Shown: positions 45,341 to 55,071, numbered from the stretch's first letter. The stretch is DNA of 64,000 nucleotides from Mucilaginibacter frigoritolerans (GCF_007830615.1 NZ_VLLI01000009.1:62001-126000); one strand, 5' to 3'. Numbers and translations: made by a program. The notes: generated by a model from the sequence alone, not told the origin.

Positions 45341-48300
45341 ATGATCGCAGATACTTTTATAAGAAGGCCGGTTACAGCAATTGTTATCTCAATAGTAATT
45401 GTGGTTGTGGGTATTTTATCAATAATGAGCTTACCTATTGGCCAATATCCGGAAATAACACCGCCAACTGTTCAAATTACAGGTACTTATAACGGCGCCG
45501 ATGCCGTAACTGTTGAACAAACCGTGGCTACGCCTATTGAAGTTCAGGTTAACGGTACACCGGGCATGACCTATCTGCAAAGTAACAGTACCAGTAACGG
45601 TCAAATGACCATGACTGCCAACTTTGAAGTAGGTACAGATATAAATATTGCTGCGCTGGATGTTCAAAACAGGGTTGGTATTGCAACACCATCATTACCA
45701 CAGGATGTTCAGCGTTTGGGATTAATTACACGTAAACGAAATCCGAGTATATTGATGCTGGTAGCGATGTTTGCACCAAAAGGCACGCATGATGTCACCT
45801 TCATGGATAATTATACCAATATTTTTGTTAAAGATGCCTTAACCCGCACCAAAGGAGTGGGTGATGTATTTACACGTGCCGATGACTTTAGTATGCGTAT
45901 ATGGCTTAAACCAGATAAGCTTGCTGCACTGAGCATGACGGCAGCCGATGTTGTTGCTGCCTTAAATGAGCAAAATGCACAAGTTGCAGCCGGTGTAGTA
46001 GGGGTACCGCCACAAGAAAAAGCCCAGCCATTTGAATATACCGTATTGGTACAGGGACGACTTTCAAAGCCAGAAGAATTTTCAAACATTATTGTAAAAA
46101 CTACACCTGGCAATGGTGCAGTGGTTCATTTAAAAGATATTGCACGTGTTGAATTAGGAAAATTCAACTATTCAGGTAATTCATTTGTTGATGGCCGCCG
46201 GGCTTCTTACCTATTGGTTTACCAGGCACCAAACAGCAATGCGTTGGAAACTGCAGATAACGTTTATGCTACCATGGAGCAGCTTAAAAAATCATTCCCG
46301 ACTGATGTTGATTACGTAGTACCATTTGAATCAATAACCGTGGTAAAGGTTTCAGTTAGTGAGGTTATTGAAACGTTGATTATAGCATTGGTTTTGGTTA
46401 TTGTAGTAGTATTTTTGTTTCTACAAAGCTGGCGTACAACATTAATCCCGGTATTGGCTATACCTGTATCGATTATTGGTACATTCATATTTTTCATACC
46501 ACTTCACTTTACCATTAATACGCTTACGCTGTTTGGCTTTGTTTTGGCCATTGGTATAGTGGTTGATGATGCCATTGTGGTGGTTGAAGCTGTACAGCAT
46601 TACATGGATGAAGAGGGTATGTCGCCGAAAGAAGCGACAACGCATGCAATGGCCGATATATCTGCACCGGTTATTGCAATAGCCCTTATTTTGGCGGCCG
46701 TGTTTGTCCCTGTTGGGTTCATTCCCGGTATTGTGGGCAGGCTCTATCAGCAATTTGCTATAACAATCGCTATATCTGTTTTGATATCGGCTTTTGTAGC
46801 ACTTTCACTAACCCCAGCACTTTGTACATTACTTTTAAAGCCGCGTAAACTTGATGAAAAATCAAAAGGACTCGACAAACTGTTTTTTAAATTCAATCAA
46901 TGGTTTGACCGGGTGACCCACAGATATCGTAATGGTGTTGATAAGAGTATAAAGAATTCCAAATTTATTATCATCATCTTGGTATGTATCATAGCAGGGA
47001 CGGTTATGCTGTTTAAAAACAAACCTACAGGCTTTATTCCGTTGGAAGATGACGGACGTATTTATATTACCTATGATTTGCCGGAGGCTTCATCAACTCA
47101 AAGAACAGTTGGTGTTTTGCATGAAATGATGAAGACGCTGGATAGTATCCCTCAAATACTCCATTATGCAGCATTGGGTGGTTTAAATGCAGTAAGCTTT
47201 GCAAGTAAATCTAACAGCGCCACCATATTTGTGCAATTAAAACCATGGGATCAGCGTGAGGATAAAAAAGATCAGATAACCGCTATAATTGCCAATCTGC
47301 AAAAGAAATTGTCGCGATTTAAAGAGGCCAGTGTGGTGGTTATTCAACCACCAGCAATACCTGGTTTGGGCAGCACGGGTGGATTCTCCTTTATACTGGA
47401 AGAAAAGGAAGCCGGTGGTGACATTAAAACATTTGAAAAAACATTAAAAAACTTTGTAGGGGAGATTAATAAACGACCAGAAATATCAAGAGCCTTTACT
47501 TTCTTCACTGCCAGCACGCCAGCTTACCAATTAACTATTGATAGGGAAAAAGCAAAGAAATTGGGCGTATCCATTTCTGATGTTAATGCTGCTCTCCAAA
47601 CTTATATGGGTAGTACCTATGTCAACGATTTAACCTTATATGGACGAACGTTTCACGTTTTGGCACAGGCCGACACCAACTATCGAACGAACATCCAAAA
47701 TATAGGGCAATATTTTGTGCGTAATCAATCAGGTACAATGGTTCCGCTAAGCACCTTAACTTCGTACAAAGTAATTGAGAATGCGCCACTGATATCTCAC
47801 TATAATTTATTCCGGTCAGCCGAAATTGATGGGGGTGCAGCGCCTGGCTATAGTAGTGGTGATGCTTTAACGGCTTTAAAGGATGTAGCTGATAAAACCC
47901 TGCCACAGGGATTTGGATATGAATTTTCGGGATTGAGCCGTGAGGAATTGCTATCCGGTTCAAGTACGGTATACATATTTATGCTTTCGATTGGTTTTGT
48001 ATTTTTATTCCTGGCGGCATTATATGAAAGCTGGTCGGTTCCTTTCTCTGTTCTTTTAGCTGTTCCTTTGGGCGCTTTTGGAGCGATATTGTTTTTAACC
48101 TTCCAAAAAAATATAGCTGATAATATTTATGCCCAAATTGGTTTGATAACCCTCATAGGACTAGCAGCCAAGAATGCAATTTTGATTGTTGAATTTGCCA
48201 AAGAGCGTGTTGACCGGGGAATGGAGCTGGAAACTGCTGTGCTGGAAGCGGTGAGATTACGTTTAAGGCCTATTTTAATGACTTCGCTGGCATTTATATT

Positions 48301-48523
48301 TGGTGTATTACCACTGGTATTTGCTTCCGGTGCAGGTGCACAAGCGCGGCAAACCATTGGTTGGACAGTTTTTGGAGGAATGCTTGCAGCAACATCATTG
48401 GCTATATTTATTGTGCCTGTATTATTTTATGTAATTACCCGGTTTGCTTATGGAAAAGAAAAACTGGCTGAGTTACATAAAAATTATAAACCAGATCCGG
48501 CACATGGTGATCCTAAAGAATAG
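45341..48523 (+). CDS. RND multidrug efflux permease (HAE1 family)
   Basis: Inner-membrane proton-driven pump, 1060 residues from the ATG at 45341 (MIADTFIRRPVTAIVISIVI); a longer frame from 45245 overlaps the adaptor gene and is rejected. Twelve helices with two large periplasmic loops. The proton-relay aspartates are in GIVVDDAIVVVEA (TM4). Other marks are FRRPVTA at the start, GFIPLEDDGRIYITYDLPEA and FSGLSREE, typical of AcrB-like HAE1 pumps. Last gene of the three-gene efflux operon, ending in a strong terminator. Confidence 0.97.
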   Translation: MIADTFIRRPVTAIVISIVIVVVGILSIMSLPIGQYPEITPPTVQITGTYNGADAVTVEQTVATPIEVQVNGTPGMTYLQSNSTSNGQMTMTANFEVGTDINIAALDVQNRVGIATPSLPQDVQRLGLITRKRNPSILMLVAMFAPKGTHDVTFMDNYTNIFVKDALTRTKGVGDVFTRADDFSMRIWLKPDKLAALSMTAADVVAALNEQNAQVAAGVVGVPPQEKAQPFEYTVLVQGRLSKPEEFSNIIVKTTPGNGAVVHLKDIARVELGKFNYSGNSFVDGRRASYLLVYQAPNSNALETADNVYATMEQLKKSFPTDVDYVVPFESITVVKVSVSEVIETLIIALVLVIVVVFLFLQSWRTTLIPVLAIPVSIIGTFIFFIPLHFTINTLTLFGFVLAIGIVVDDAIVVVEAVQHYMDEEGMSPKEATTHAMADISAPVIAIALILAAVFVPVGFIPGIVGRLYQQFAITIAISVLISAFVALSLTPALCTLLLKPRKLDEKSKGLDKLFFKFNQWFDRVTHRYRNGVDKSIKNSKFIIIILVCIIAGTVMLFKNKPTGFIPLEDDGRIYITYDLPEASSTQRTVGVLHEMMKTLDSIPQILHYAALGGLNAVSFASKSNSATIFVQLKPWDQREDKKDQITAIIANLQKKLSRFKEASVVVIQPPAIPGLGSTGGFSFILEEKEAGGDIKTFEKTLKNFVGEINKRPEISRAFTFFTASTPAYQLTIDREKAKKLGVSISDVNAALQTYMGSTYVNDLTLYGRTFHVLAQADTNYRTNIQNIGQYFVRNQSGTMVPLSTLTSYKVIENAPLISHYNLFRSAEIDGGAAPGYSSGDALTALKDVADKTLPQGFGYEFSGLSREELLSGSSTVYIFMLSIGFVFLFLAALYESWSVPFSVLLAVPLGAFGAILFLTFQKNIADNIYAQIGLITLIGLAAKNAILIVEFAKERVDRGMELETAVLEAVRLRLRPILMTSLAFIFGVLPLVFASGAGAQARQTIGWTVFGGMLAATSLAIFIVPVLFYVITRFAYGKEKLAELHKNYKPDPAHGDPKE

Positions 48524-48551
48524 AAAAAAGCTCCCGTTTGGGAGCTTTTTT
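48524..48551 (+). terminator. Terminator of the RND operon
   Basis: AAAAAAGCTCCC and GGGAGCTTTTTT around GTTT, starting at the stop codon of the pump gene. Confidence 0.92.
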
Positions 48552-48893
48552 GTTAAATATCCATTTTTATATTCGCTTTCGCGTTGGCGCATTCTTTGAA
48601 ATAAAGAATTTGCCCTGTTTTGCAGTCAAATTTTTTTTGTAATCATTACAAAAGTTAATCAATTGAATAATTTTTTTCGAATTTTGTGACATTTTCAAAT
48701 CACTCTTCTTCCAATCTTCAGTATTGTTAAAAATCAACTGATAATCAACAGTTAAGCTATTAACAATTGTTAATAAACTTTTTCTTTCTGGGGTTTTAAA
48801 TCAGTCCTATGGTATTGAATGCATTAAAAAATGGCACTACTGGCAAAGTATTTGTAAAGTGGACAGTGTTTAATACTATCTATTATTCACTTT
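48552..48893. other. Intergenic region upstream of the outer-membrane barrel gene
   Basis: 342 nt without a gene. It holds a small stem TTCTTT/AAAGAA (48590-48606), a perfect 16-bp palindrome ATTAACAATTGTTAAT (48759-48774) that could be an operator, and runs of T. No exact -7 box was found. Confidence 0.5.
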
Positions 48894-49469
48894 ATGAAAA
48901 ACGCAACGATGAAAAAGACAATCAAACTATTAGCTTCAGTAGCAACTGCTGCAGCTATATTTTTTGCCACTGATGTAAAAGCTCAAACAATAACCCCTAA
49001 TAAGCTAAGATTTGGAATAGGTGTTGAAGGTGGTTTGGTAACCGGGAGTGCTCACGACTTTTCTAATGCCGAATTAGGTGGTACAGGAAGGTTGCAATAC
49101 GGAGTTTCGAATAACTTAGCTATAACCTTAACATCCGGTTATTATAATTTCTTTGGTAAAAATGAACCTGGTACTAATCTTAAATACCAATCATTAGGTA
49201 TGGTTCCTATTAAAGCAGGTATAAAATACTTCTATACCTCTAATTTGTATTTAGGTGCCGAGGTGGGTGCTGGTATTGAAACCAAAACTTTTTTACCACA
49301 AGGTGTAGATGAGAACTTTGCAAATAAAGACACGAAGCTTATCTTATCTCCTGCATTAGGTTACGCTACCAAGCATTGGGATGTAGGCGTACGTTATGAA
49401 AATTATTCAGGCCAAAGTAATAATTACGGCCTTGTTGCATTACGTTTAGCTTATGGTTTTGGGTTATAA
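48894..49469 (+). CDS. Outer-membrane beta-barrel protein
   Basis: A 191-residue exported protein (signal peptide ending DVKAQ, near residue 31 from this start; the ATG at 48909 is an equally good start). The mature part alternates polar and hydrophobic residues in 8-10 strands (LRFGIGVEGGLVTG, LQYGVSNNLAITLTSGYYNF, VGVRYENYSG) and ends LRLAYGFGL, fitting an OmpA/OmpW-like eight-strand barrel. Role unknown. Downstream lies a strong terminator. Confidence 0.85.
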   Translation: MKNATMKKTIKLLASVATAAAIFFATDVKAQTITPNKLRFGIGVEGGLVTGSAHDFSNAELGGTGRLQYGVSNNLAITLTSGYYNFFGKNEPGTNLKYQSLGMVPIKAGIKYFYTSNLYLGAEVGAGIETKTFLPQGVDENFANKDTKLILSPALGYATKHWDVGVRYENYSGQSNNYGLVALRLAYGFGL

Positions 49470-49498
49470 ACTATAATCAACCTAAAAGCATATTAAAT

Positions 49499-49532
49499 AA
49501 AAAGCCCGTTGTTATTTAACAGCGGGCTTTTT
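49499..49532. terminator. Bidirectional terminator
   Basis: GCCCG and CGGGC arms with an inner TGTT/AACA pairing, A-tract on one side and T-tract on the other, between convergent genes. Confidence 0.88.
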
Positions 49533-49557
49533 GATATTTATTAATAAGTGATAATTA

Positions 49558-50751
49558 TTATTTCAACTTCCCCAGAGCTTCTTTAATACGCCTTACAGCT
49601 TCAATTAACGTATCTTCTGCTGCGGCATAAGAAATACGGATTGATTTTTTATCACCAAAAGAATCGCCACCCACTGTAGCAACATGAGCTTCTTCCAGTA
49701 AATAAATGCTCAATTCATCAGCGTCATTAATAGTTCTACCATTGTAGTTTTTGCCGAAGAAAGAAGTCACATCTGGGAAAAAGTAAAATGCACCTTCAGG
49801 AAGATTAACTTTTACCCCATCAATTTCTTTTAAAAGTTTATAAACAATATCGCGACGTTTTTTAAACTCACCACGCATTTGCAATACGCTTTCTAAACCA
49901 CCTTCTAAAGCGGCGACCCCTGCCTTTTGAGTAATAGAGCAAGTACCTGAAGTAATTTGACCTTGAATTTTATCGCAAGCTGCAGCAATTTCTTTGTTTG
50001 ATGCGGTATAGCCAATTCTCCAGCCGGTCATGGCAAAAGCCTTTGAAAAGCCATTTATAATAATCACTCGGTCTTTTATTGAATCGAACTGAGCGATAGA
50101 TTCATGCTTATCAACAAAGTTGATGTGCTCATAAATCTCGTCAGACATAATGTAAACATGCGGATGCTTTTCAAATACTTTAGCTAAACCTTCTAACTCA
50201 CTTTTACTGTAAACACTTCCTGTAGGGTTACAAGGAGATGAAAACATAAATAGCTTTGTTTTAGGTGTAATAGCAGCTTCTAACTGAGCCGGAGTAATTT
50301 TAAAATCCTGTTCAACAGGTGCATCAATAAATACACTTACGCCCTCGGCTAATTTTACCACTTCTGAGTATGAAACCCAGTAAGGAGTAGGAATAATTAC
50401 CTCTTCACCGGGGTTAACCAAACACAATACAACATTAGCAATAGCTTGTTTAGCTCCGGTAGAAACAACGATCTGACTTGCGTCGTAATCCAAGTTGTTT
50501 TCTGTTTTAAGCTTTACAGTAACTGCTTTTCTCAGGTCAGGGTAACCTGCTACGGGCGTATAGTAAGTAAAGTTCTTATCCATAGCCTGCTTTGCAGCTT
50601 CCTTTATATGCTCAGGTGTATGAAAATCAGGTTCGCCAAAGCTAAGGCTGATCACATCAACGCCTTTAGCGGCAAGTTCGCGGCCTAATTTGGCCATCTT
50701 AATTGTTGCGGATTCTGACAGGTTATTGATCCTGTTACTTAATGCAGTCAT
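49558..50751 (-). CDS. Class I PLP aminotransferase (aspartate aminotransferase type)
   Basis: A 397-residue fold-type I aminotransferase resembling AspC of the AAT-Ib group. Features: SLSFGEPDFHTPEHIKEAA, the PYWVSY segment, CNPTGSVY, SDEIYEHINF, the Schiff-base lysine in INGFSKAFAMTGWRIGY, and R in RISYA near the C terminus. Probably moves amino groups between aspartate and 2-oxoglutarate; related substrates are possible. A -7 box TATATTTG lies at 50771-50778 (minus). Confidence 0.92.
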   Translation of the reverse strand: MTALSNRINNLSESATIKMAKLGRELAAKGVDVISLSFGEPDFHTPEHIKEAAKQAMDKNFTYYTPVAGYPDLRKAVTVKLKTENNLDYDASQIVVSTGAKQAIANVVLCLVNPGEEVIIPTPYWVSYSEVVKLAEGVSVFIDAPVEQDFKITPAQLEAAITPKTKLFMFSSPCNPTGSVYSKSELEGLAKVFEKHPHVYIMSDEIYEHINFVDKHESIAQFDSIKDRVIIINGFSKAFAMTGWRIGYTASNKEIAAACDKIQGQITSGTCSITQKAGVAALEGGLESVLQMRGEFKKRRDIVYKLLKEIDGVKVNLPEGAFYFFPDVTSFFGKNYNGRTINDADELSIYLLEEAHVATVGGDSFGDKKSIRISYAAAEDTLIEAVRRIKEALGKLK

Positions 50752-50770
50752 ATATTTTCTGTTATTGCGG

Positions 50771-50778
50771 CAAATATA
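50771..50778 (-). promoter_or_regulatory. -7 promoter box of the aminotransferase gene
   Basis: TATATTTG on the minus strand, 19 nt before the ATG at 50751. No convincing -33 TTG at normal spacing. Confidence 0.5.
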
Positions 50779-50884
50779 GAAAAGTCAAAAGTCTTAGTCC
50801 TTAGTTATTAATCATTTATTTACTTTTTTTTATTATTATGCTATTACACTAGCAGTTTCAGTCTTAAAATACCGCTGTTATTCC

Positions 50885-50892
50885 TATTTTTG
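50885..50892 (+). promoter_or_regulatory. -7 promoter box of the cation-efflux gene
   Basis: TATTTTTG matches TAnnTTTG. It overlaps the in-frame TTG at 50890, so the start must lie further downstream; the TTG at 50911 fits. Confidence 0.55.
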
Positions 50893-50910
50893 CCCACAAA
50901 TCAAATCATC

Positions 50911-51882
50911 TTGAAAGAGCACAAAAGAATTATACTTATTTCTTTAATAACCGGTATAGTTCTGATGCTTGCCAAATTCGGGGCATATCTTTTAACGGCA
51001 TCAAATTTTGTGCTTACTGATGCTGCCGAAAGTATTGTAAATGTTTTAGCCAGTGCTTTCGCCTTTTTCAGTATTTACCTGGCTTCACAACCACGGGATG
51101 AAAACCATCCATATGGTCACGGCAAAGTTGAATATTTTTCGGTTTTTATTGAAGGCTCGCTGATTGGTATTGCAGGCGTAATTATCATCATTAAGTCGGT
51201 TTATAGTATATTTTACCCAACCATTATTCATGATTTACTAACGGGTGCCATTATTATTGGCATTACTGGGGCTATTAATGGTGCTTTGGGTTATTATATG
51301 ATTAGCAGGGGTAAACTGCTTAAATCCATCACCATTGAAGCAGATGGCAGACACCTGCTTACGGATATGGTTACCAGCGTTGGTTTGGTTGTCAGCTTGT
51401 TATTGATTAATTTCACTAAAATAATATGGCTGGATAGTGCTTTATCTATCCTGGTAGCAGGCTATATTTTATACAGTGGTTATAGACTTATCCGCAGATC
51501 GGTTTCCGGTTTAATGGATGAAACTGATTTTGCTATTGTAACAGAAGTTGTAAAGGTATTAAATGAGCAACGGAGGGATGAATGGATTGATATTCACAAT
51601 TTCAGGGCACAAAAGTATGGACACGAACTGCATATTGATTGTCATTTAACTTTACCCAATTACTTCAACCTTGTTCAGGTACATAATGAAGTAAAACAGG
51701 TTGACAAGCTGATAAACAAAGAAGTAACCCAAACAGAATTATTTATCCATACCGATCCTTGTTTACCGGAATGTTGCCATTATTGCAGTATGCCTAACTG
51801 TCCGATACGGTCTGAGGCTAAAACAGAAAACATTAGCTGGACAATGGATAAGATCATCCGGAATAAAAAACACTTTGAATAA
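50911..51882 (+). CDS. Cation diffusion facilitator family transporter
   Basis: A 323-residue inner-membrane divalent-metal exporter (zinc/iron/manganese type). The start is taken as TTG at 50911 because no ATG is available before TM1 and the promoter excludes the TTG at 50890. Six helices; metal site residues in TDAAESIVNVLASAF (TM2) and HLLTDMVTS (TM5 HxxxD), with the loop HPYGHGKVEYFS typical of the family. The C-terminal cytoplasmic domain ends in a Cys-rich patch ECCHYCSMPNCPI. The NUDIX start overlaps its stop (TAATG). Confidence 0.9.
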   Translation: MKEHKRIILISLITGIVLMLAKFGAYLLTASNFVLTDAAESIVNVLASAFAFFSIYLASQPRDENHPYGHGKVEYFSVFIEGSLIGIAGVIIIIKSVYSIFYPTIIHDLLTGAIIIGITGAINGALGYYMISRGKLLKSITIEADGRHLLTDMVTSVGLVVSLLLINFTKIIWLDSALSILVAGYILYSGYRLIRRSVSGLMDETDFAIVTEVVKVLNEQRRDEWIDIHNFRAQKYGHELHIDCHLTLPNYFNLVQVHNEVKQVDKLINKEVTQTELFIHTDPCLPECCHYCSMPNCPIRSEAKTENISWTMDKIIRNKKHFE

Positions 51883-52322
51883 TGTATCCATTTAATGTAC
51901 GTGTTTACGGGTTGCTTGTAAATGAACATAATGAAGTATTAATCAGCGATGAACAAGAGTATGGTATTCGTTTTACCAAATTCCCCGGAGGCGGTTTGGA
52001 AGCTGGCGAAGGCCTGGTTGATGGGTTAAAGCGTGAGTTTATGGAAGAATGTAATTTGAAAGTGGAAATAACCAACCATTTTTATACAACTGATTTCTTT
52101 GTGAAATCAGCATTTAACGATTCGCAGATAATTAGTGTTTATTATAAGGTTAAAAATATGGAGCCCGTTAACTTAATTATTAAAACCAAAGTTTTTGATT
52201 TTGATGGCGAAGGAGATGTGTTGCAGGCTTTTAGATGGGTAAAACTGGAAGAACTTAAGTTGGATGACTTTCTGTTTCCGACAGACCAGCAAGTTGTAAA
52301 ACTTTTATTAAATAATATATGA
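51882..52322 (+). CDS. NUDIX hydrolase
   Basis: A 146-residue Nudix protein. The Nudix box spans residues 37-59 (G37-x5-E43-x7-R51-E52-x2-E55-E56), with Asn58 in place of the usual Gly. The preceding helix and strands are normal. Substrate unknown. Coupled to the CDF gene by a one-nt overlap and to bioA by a four-nt ATGA overlap. Confidence 0.9.
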   Translation: MYPFNVRVYGLLVNEHNEVLISDEQEYGIRFTKFPGGGLEAGEGLVDGLKREFMEECNLKVEITNHFYTTDFFVKSAFNDSQIISVYYKVKNMEPVNLIIKTKVFDFDGEGDVLQAFRWVKLEELKLDDFLFPTDQQVVKLLLNNI

Positions 52323-53584
52323 GTTTAGTTGAGAGGGATTTAAAAGTCATATGGCATCCCTATACGCAGATGAAAACGGCCCAGCCGCCTATACCTATTG
52401 TTAGGGGCGAAGGAACTTGTCTTTTTGATGAGAATGGTAAAAAGTATATCGATGCGATATCTTCGTGGTGGGTGAATATTCATGGGCACGCACATCCATA
52501 CATCGCCAAAAAAGTAGCAGAGCAACTCCAAAAATTGGAGCATGTTATATTTGCAGGCTTTACGCATGAAGGAGCAATTGAGCTTGCTGAAAGACTGCTT
52601 AACCTACTGCCAATCAATCAAAAAAAAGCTTTTTATTCAGATAATGGTTCAACGGCTATTGAGGTTGCTATAAAGATGTGCCTGCAATACTGGCATAATA
52701 AAGGCCAGGGCCGGAACAAAATTATAGCCTTTAAGAATGCTTATCATGGGGATACATTTGGTGCCATGGCCGTAAGTGGCCGCAGCGCTTTTACGGCGCC
52801 ATTTGACTCGCTTTTATTTGAGGTTGAATTTATTGATTTACCTGATGCTTCAAACATCAAAGCTCTCAAATCTCAAATCTCTAAAATCAAAGACGAAACG
52901 GCCTGTTTTATTTTTGAACCATTAATACAGGGTACTGCCGGAATGTTGATGTATAAGGCTGAACAGCTTGACCAATTGATGGCTCATTGTCGCAAAGAAG
53001 ACGTTTTAATGATAGCTGACGAGGTCTTTACAGGCTTTGGCCGCACAGGTAAACCCTTTGCGTGTAACCATGTAAATGAACTGCCCGATATTATGTGTTT
53101 TTCAAAAGGTTTAACCGGAGGCACTATGGCATTAGGATTAACCACATGTACACAGGCTATTTATGATGCTTTTTTGAGTGATGACCGGCTTAAAACCCTA
53201 TTTCATGGGCATTCATTTACTGCTAATCCTGTAGCTTGTTCGGCTGCATTAGCTAGTTTGGATTTGTTTACGGATGAACAGACAGCTATTAGCATAAAAA
53301 GAATAGAAGCTTCACATGTGCAATTTGCTGCTAAAATTAAAAGTCACCCTAAAATAAAAGCGATAAGACAAACCGGAACCATCATAGCAATGGAGTGGGA
53401 GACAGGTAATAACACATCATACTTTAGTTCGCTGAGAGATACTTTATATAATTACTTTATTGATGCCGGAATTATACTGCGCCCTTTAGGAAATATTATT
53501 TACATTTTACCCCCATATTGCATTACAGATGCTGAACTAGCTTACATTTACAGCAAAATTGAGCAGGCACTGAATGAAATTTAA
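52319..53584 (+). CDS. bioA: Adenosylmethionine--8-amino-7-oxononanoate aminotransferase
   Basis: Biotin synthesis: transfers the amino group of S-adenosylmethionine to KAPA to form DAPA. 421 residues, PLP class III aminotransferase. Features: IWHPYTQMK, SSWWVNIHGHAHP, YSDNGSTAIEVAIKM, DEVFTGFGRTGK, the lysine in CFSKGLTGGTMALGLT and the LFHGHSFTANPVAC block diagnostic for BioA. No other biotin gene is in view. Overlaps the NUDIX gene. Confidence 0.95.
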   Translation: MSLVERDLKVIWHPYTQMKTAQPPIPIVRGEGTCLFDENGKKYIDAISSWWVNIHGHAHPYIAKKVAEQLQKLEHVIFAGFTHEGAIELAERLLNLLPINQKKAFYSDNGSTAIEVAIKMCLQYWHNKGQGRNKIIAFKNAYHGDTFGAMAVSGRSAFTAPFDSLLFEVEFIDLPDASNIKALKSQISKIKDETACFIFEPLIQGTAGMLMYKAEQLDQLMAHCRKEDVLMIADEVFTGFGRTGKPFACNHVNELPDIMCFSKGLTGGTMALGLTTCTQAIYDAFLSDDRLKTLFHGHSFTANPVACSAALASLDLFTDEQTAISIKRIEASHVQFAAKIKSHPKIKAIRQTGTIIAMEWETGNNTSYFSSLRDTLYNYFIDAGIILRPLGNIIYILPPYCITDAELAYIYSKIEQALNEI

Positions 53585-53587
53585 ATA

Positions 53588-53669
53588 TGATTTCACCGAT
53601 GACAGAATTACTACACTGATTTATCATCGAATTAATCAGTGTAATCATTCTCCAAAATCAGTGAAATCA
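53588..53669. repeat. 82-nt two-step palindrome between bioA and the ferritin-like gene
   Basis: Outer arms 53588-53600 and 53657-53669 match at 12 of 13 positions; inner arms 53605-53621 and 53634-53650 at 15 of 17. The motif AATCAGTGTAATC/AATCAGTGAAATC resembles dispersed intergenic palindromes of Bacteroidota. Confidence 0.7.
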
Positions 53670-53682
53670 ATAAAATGATACT

Positions 53683-54300
53683 ATGGAATTGAATAAAATA
53701 CTTTCAACAATTATTGCCGATAATGAACTTCATGCAAAATGGCTAAATACGCTTTCATTAATGGAAAACACGGGAGCCAGAAAGATATCTGCAAGTGAAG
53801 ACCCGTTAACGGTTACTTACATTATATTAAAACATGCTGCAGAGGAACACCGCCATGCTTTCTATCTTAAAAAACAATTGGAGAAAACTGGAGTTGGTCT
53901 TTGCCCTACCTATGCTGCTGAATATTTAATGGCACCGGGGTACAGCAAGTATTATTTAAATCAACTGGACATTGATATTTGTCGTTATTTAAAAACCGAG
54001 CTAGGCCTTACTGGCAAGGAATTACGCTTTGCAGCTTATTTATTGGTAACCTATGCCATTGAAGTTCGTGCAGATGAACTTTATCCGGTTTATCAGGATG
54101 CTTTGGACAATGCAGGGAGTAAGGTAAATGTAAAATCAATTATTCTGGAAGAGGAGGGACATCTGGAAGAGATGATCAACCAATTAAAGCAATTTTCGCC
54201 TGATTGGGAATTACATGCAGAAAAAGCGGTTAGGTTTGAAAGCACTTTATTTAACAAATGGGTACAGGCTTTAAGTACAGAGGTAAACACTTACGCTTAA
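53683..54300 (+). CDS. Ferritin-like di-iron protein of unknown substrate
   Basis: A 205-residue helical protein. Metal-ligand pattern of a ferritin-like four-helix bundle is present: E28, E55-x-x-H58 (AEEHRHAF), E127 or E132 (YAIEVRADELY) and E157-x-x-H160 (LEEEGHLEEM). No signal peptide. It could be an oxidase, a rubrerythrin-like peroxide scavenger or an iron store. It follows bioA across a palindrome of 82 nt, so an operon link is possible but not proved. I do not recognise a closer family. Confidence 0.75.
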   Translation: MELNKILSTIIADNELHAKWLNTLSLMENTGARKISASEDPLTVTYIILKHAAEEHRHAFYLKKQLEKTGVGLCPTYAAEYLMAPGYSKYYLNQLDIDICRYLKTELGLTGKELRFAAYLLVTYAIEVRADELYPVYQDALDNAGSKVNVKSIILEEEGHLEEMINQLKQFSPDWELHAEKAVRFESTLFNKWVQALSTEVNTYA

Positions 54301-54319
54301 TACATATTACAATTCAACA

Positions 54320-54352
54320 AAAAGCCACTTGAAGAAGTTTCAAGTGGCTTTT
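54320..54352. terminator. Bidirectional terminator
   Basis: AAAAGCCACTTGAA and TTCAAGTGGCTTTT form a perfect 14-bp stem with a 5-nt loop between two convergent genes. Confidence 0.92.
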
Positions 54353-54379
54353 CAATTAAAAAGCCGATCTTTTTATTAT

Positions 54380-55015
54380 TTATCCTCCTGGATTAAGATC
54401 AGCCAATGAGCCTTTTTCATAATCTTTAGAAATTCCATAAGTTCCGGCAGGTGCAGAATCATCAGTGACTTTTGAAATGGTTATGCTAGTTTCCTGGCCT
54501 TGCTGAAAAGCAGTGTATTGTACAGGGAAACCACCAATTGCTGTATAATAGAAAGGTATTGCAGTGGTTGGAACGCTGATATCATTAGTGATCCAGATAT
54601 CGTAGGTTTTGCCGCTTTTATTATCTTTAGCTACTACTTTTTTGCAATTAAAGCCCGAAATCTGTTTGGCTTCAGTAGTAGGGGTATAGGTAAAGGTTGG
54701 TAAAGCAGCCATTCCTTCTTCAAGTTCGGCAGGAGTTGCAATACCAGCTTTTTTAATAGATGCAACAGGCACATCAATTAAAACTGCTAAATAATCATGC
54801 TTGGCATCGGTTAAAATTTTCACATTGGCTGGACCTACAGTAACAACCGTTGCAGATGAATCAGCACTAAAGTATTGTTTTACATCTGCAGGCTGACCGC
54901 GCATTTCGGTACTGTAAGAAATAACCCCTTGTTTATAGATTTTTTGTGCACTGGCACTAAAGATAGTTGCTGTAAGCGAAATGCCAAGTGCAACGTTAAA
55001 AAATTTAATATTCAT
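54380..55015 (-). CDS. Exported DUF4412-like protein
   Basis: A 211-residue exported protein (signal peptide ending FSASAQ, residue 24). The mature part resembles DUF4412/GLPGLI-type proteins: an initial GVISYSTEMRG strand, a central YLAVLIDVP strand and the conserved ISGFNCKKVVAKDNKSGKTY block followed by DIWITNDI. Function unknown. A near-consensus box TATCTTTA lies upstream on the minus strand near 55057-55064. Confidence 0.65.
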   Translation of the reverse strand: MNIKFFNVALGISLTATIFSASAQKIYKQGVISYSTEMRGQPADVKQYFSADSSATVVTVGPANVKILTDAKHDYLAVLIDVPVASIKKAGIATPAELEEGMAALPTFTYTPTTEAKQISGFNCKKVVAKDNKSGKTYDIWITNDISVPTTAIPFYYTAIGGFPVQYTAFQQGQETSITISKVTDDSAPAGTYGISKDYEKGSLADLNPGG

Positions 55016-55071
55016 AAATTTAGATTTGTTAGTACAATTTAGTTTTTCTTAGTTAAAGATACAAATTTTAA

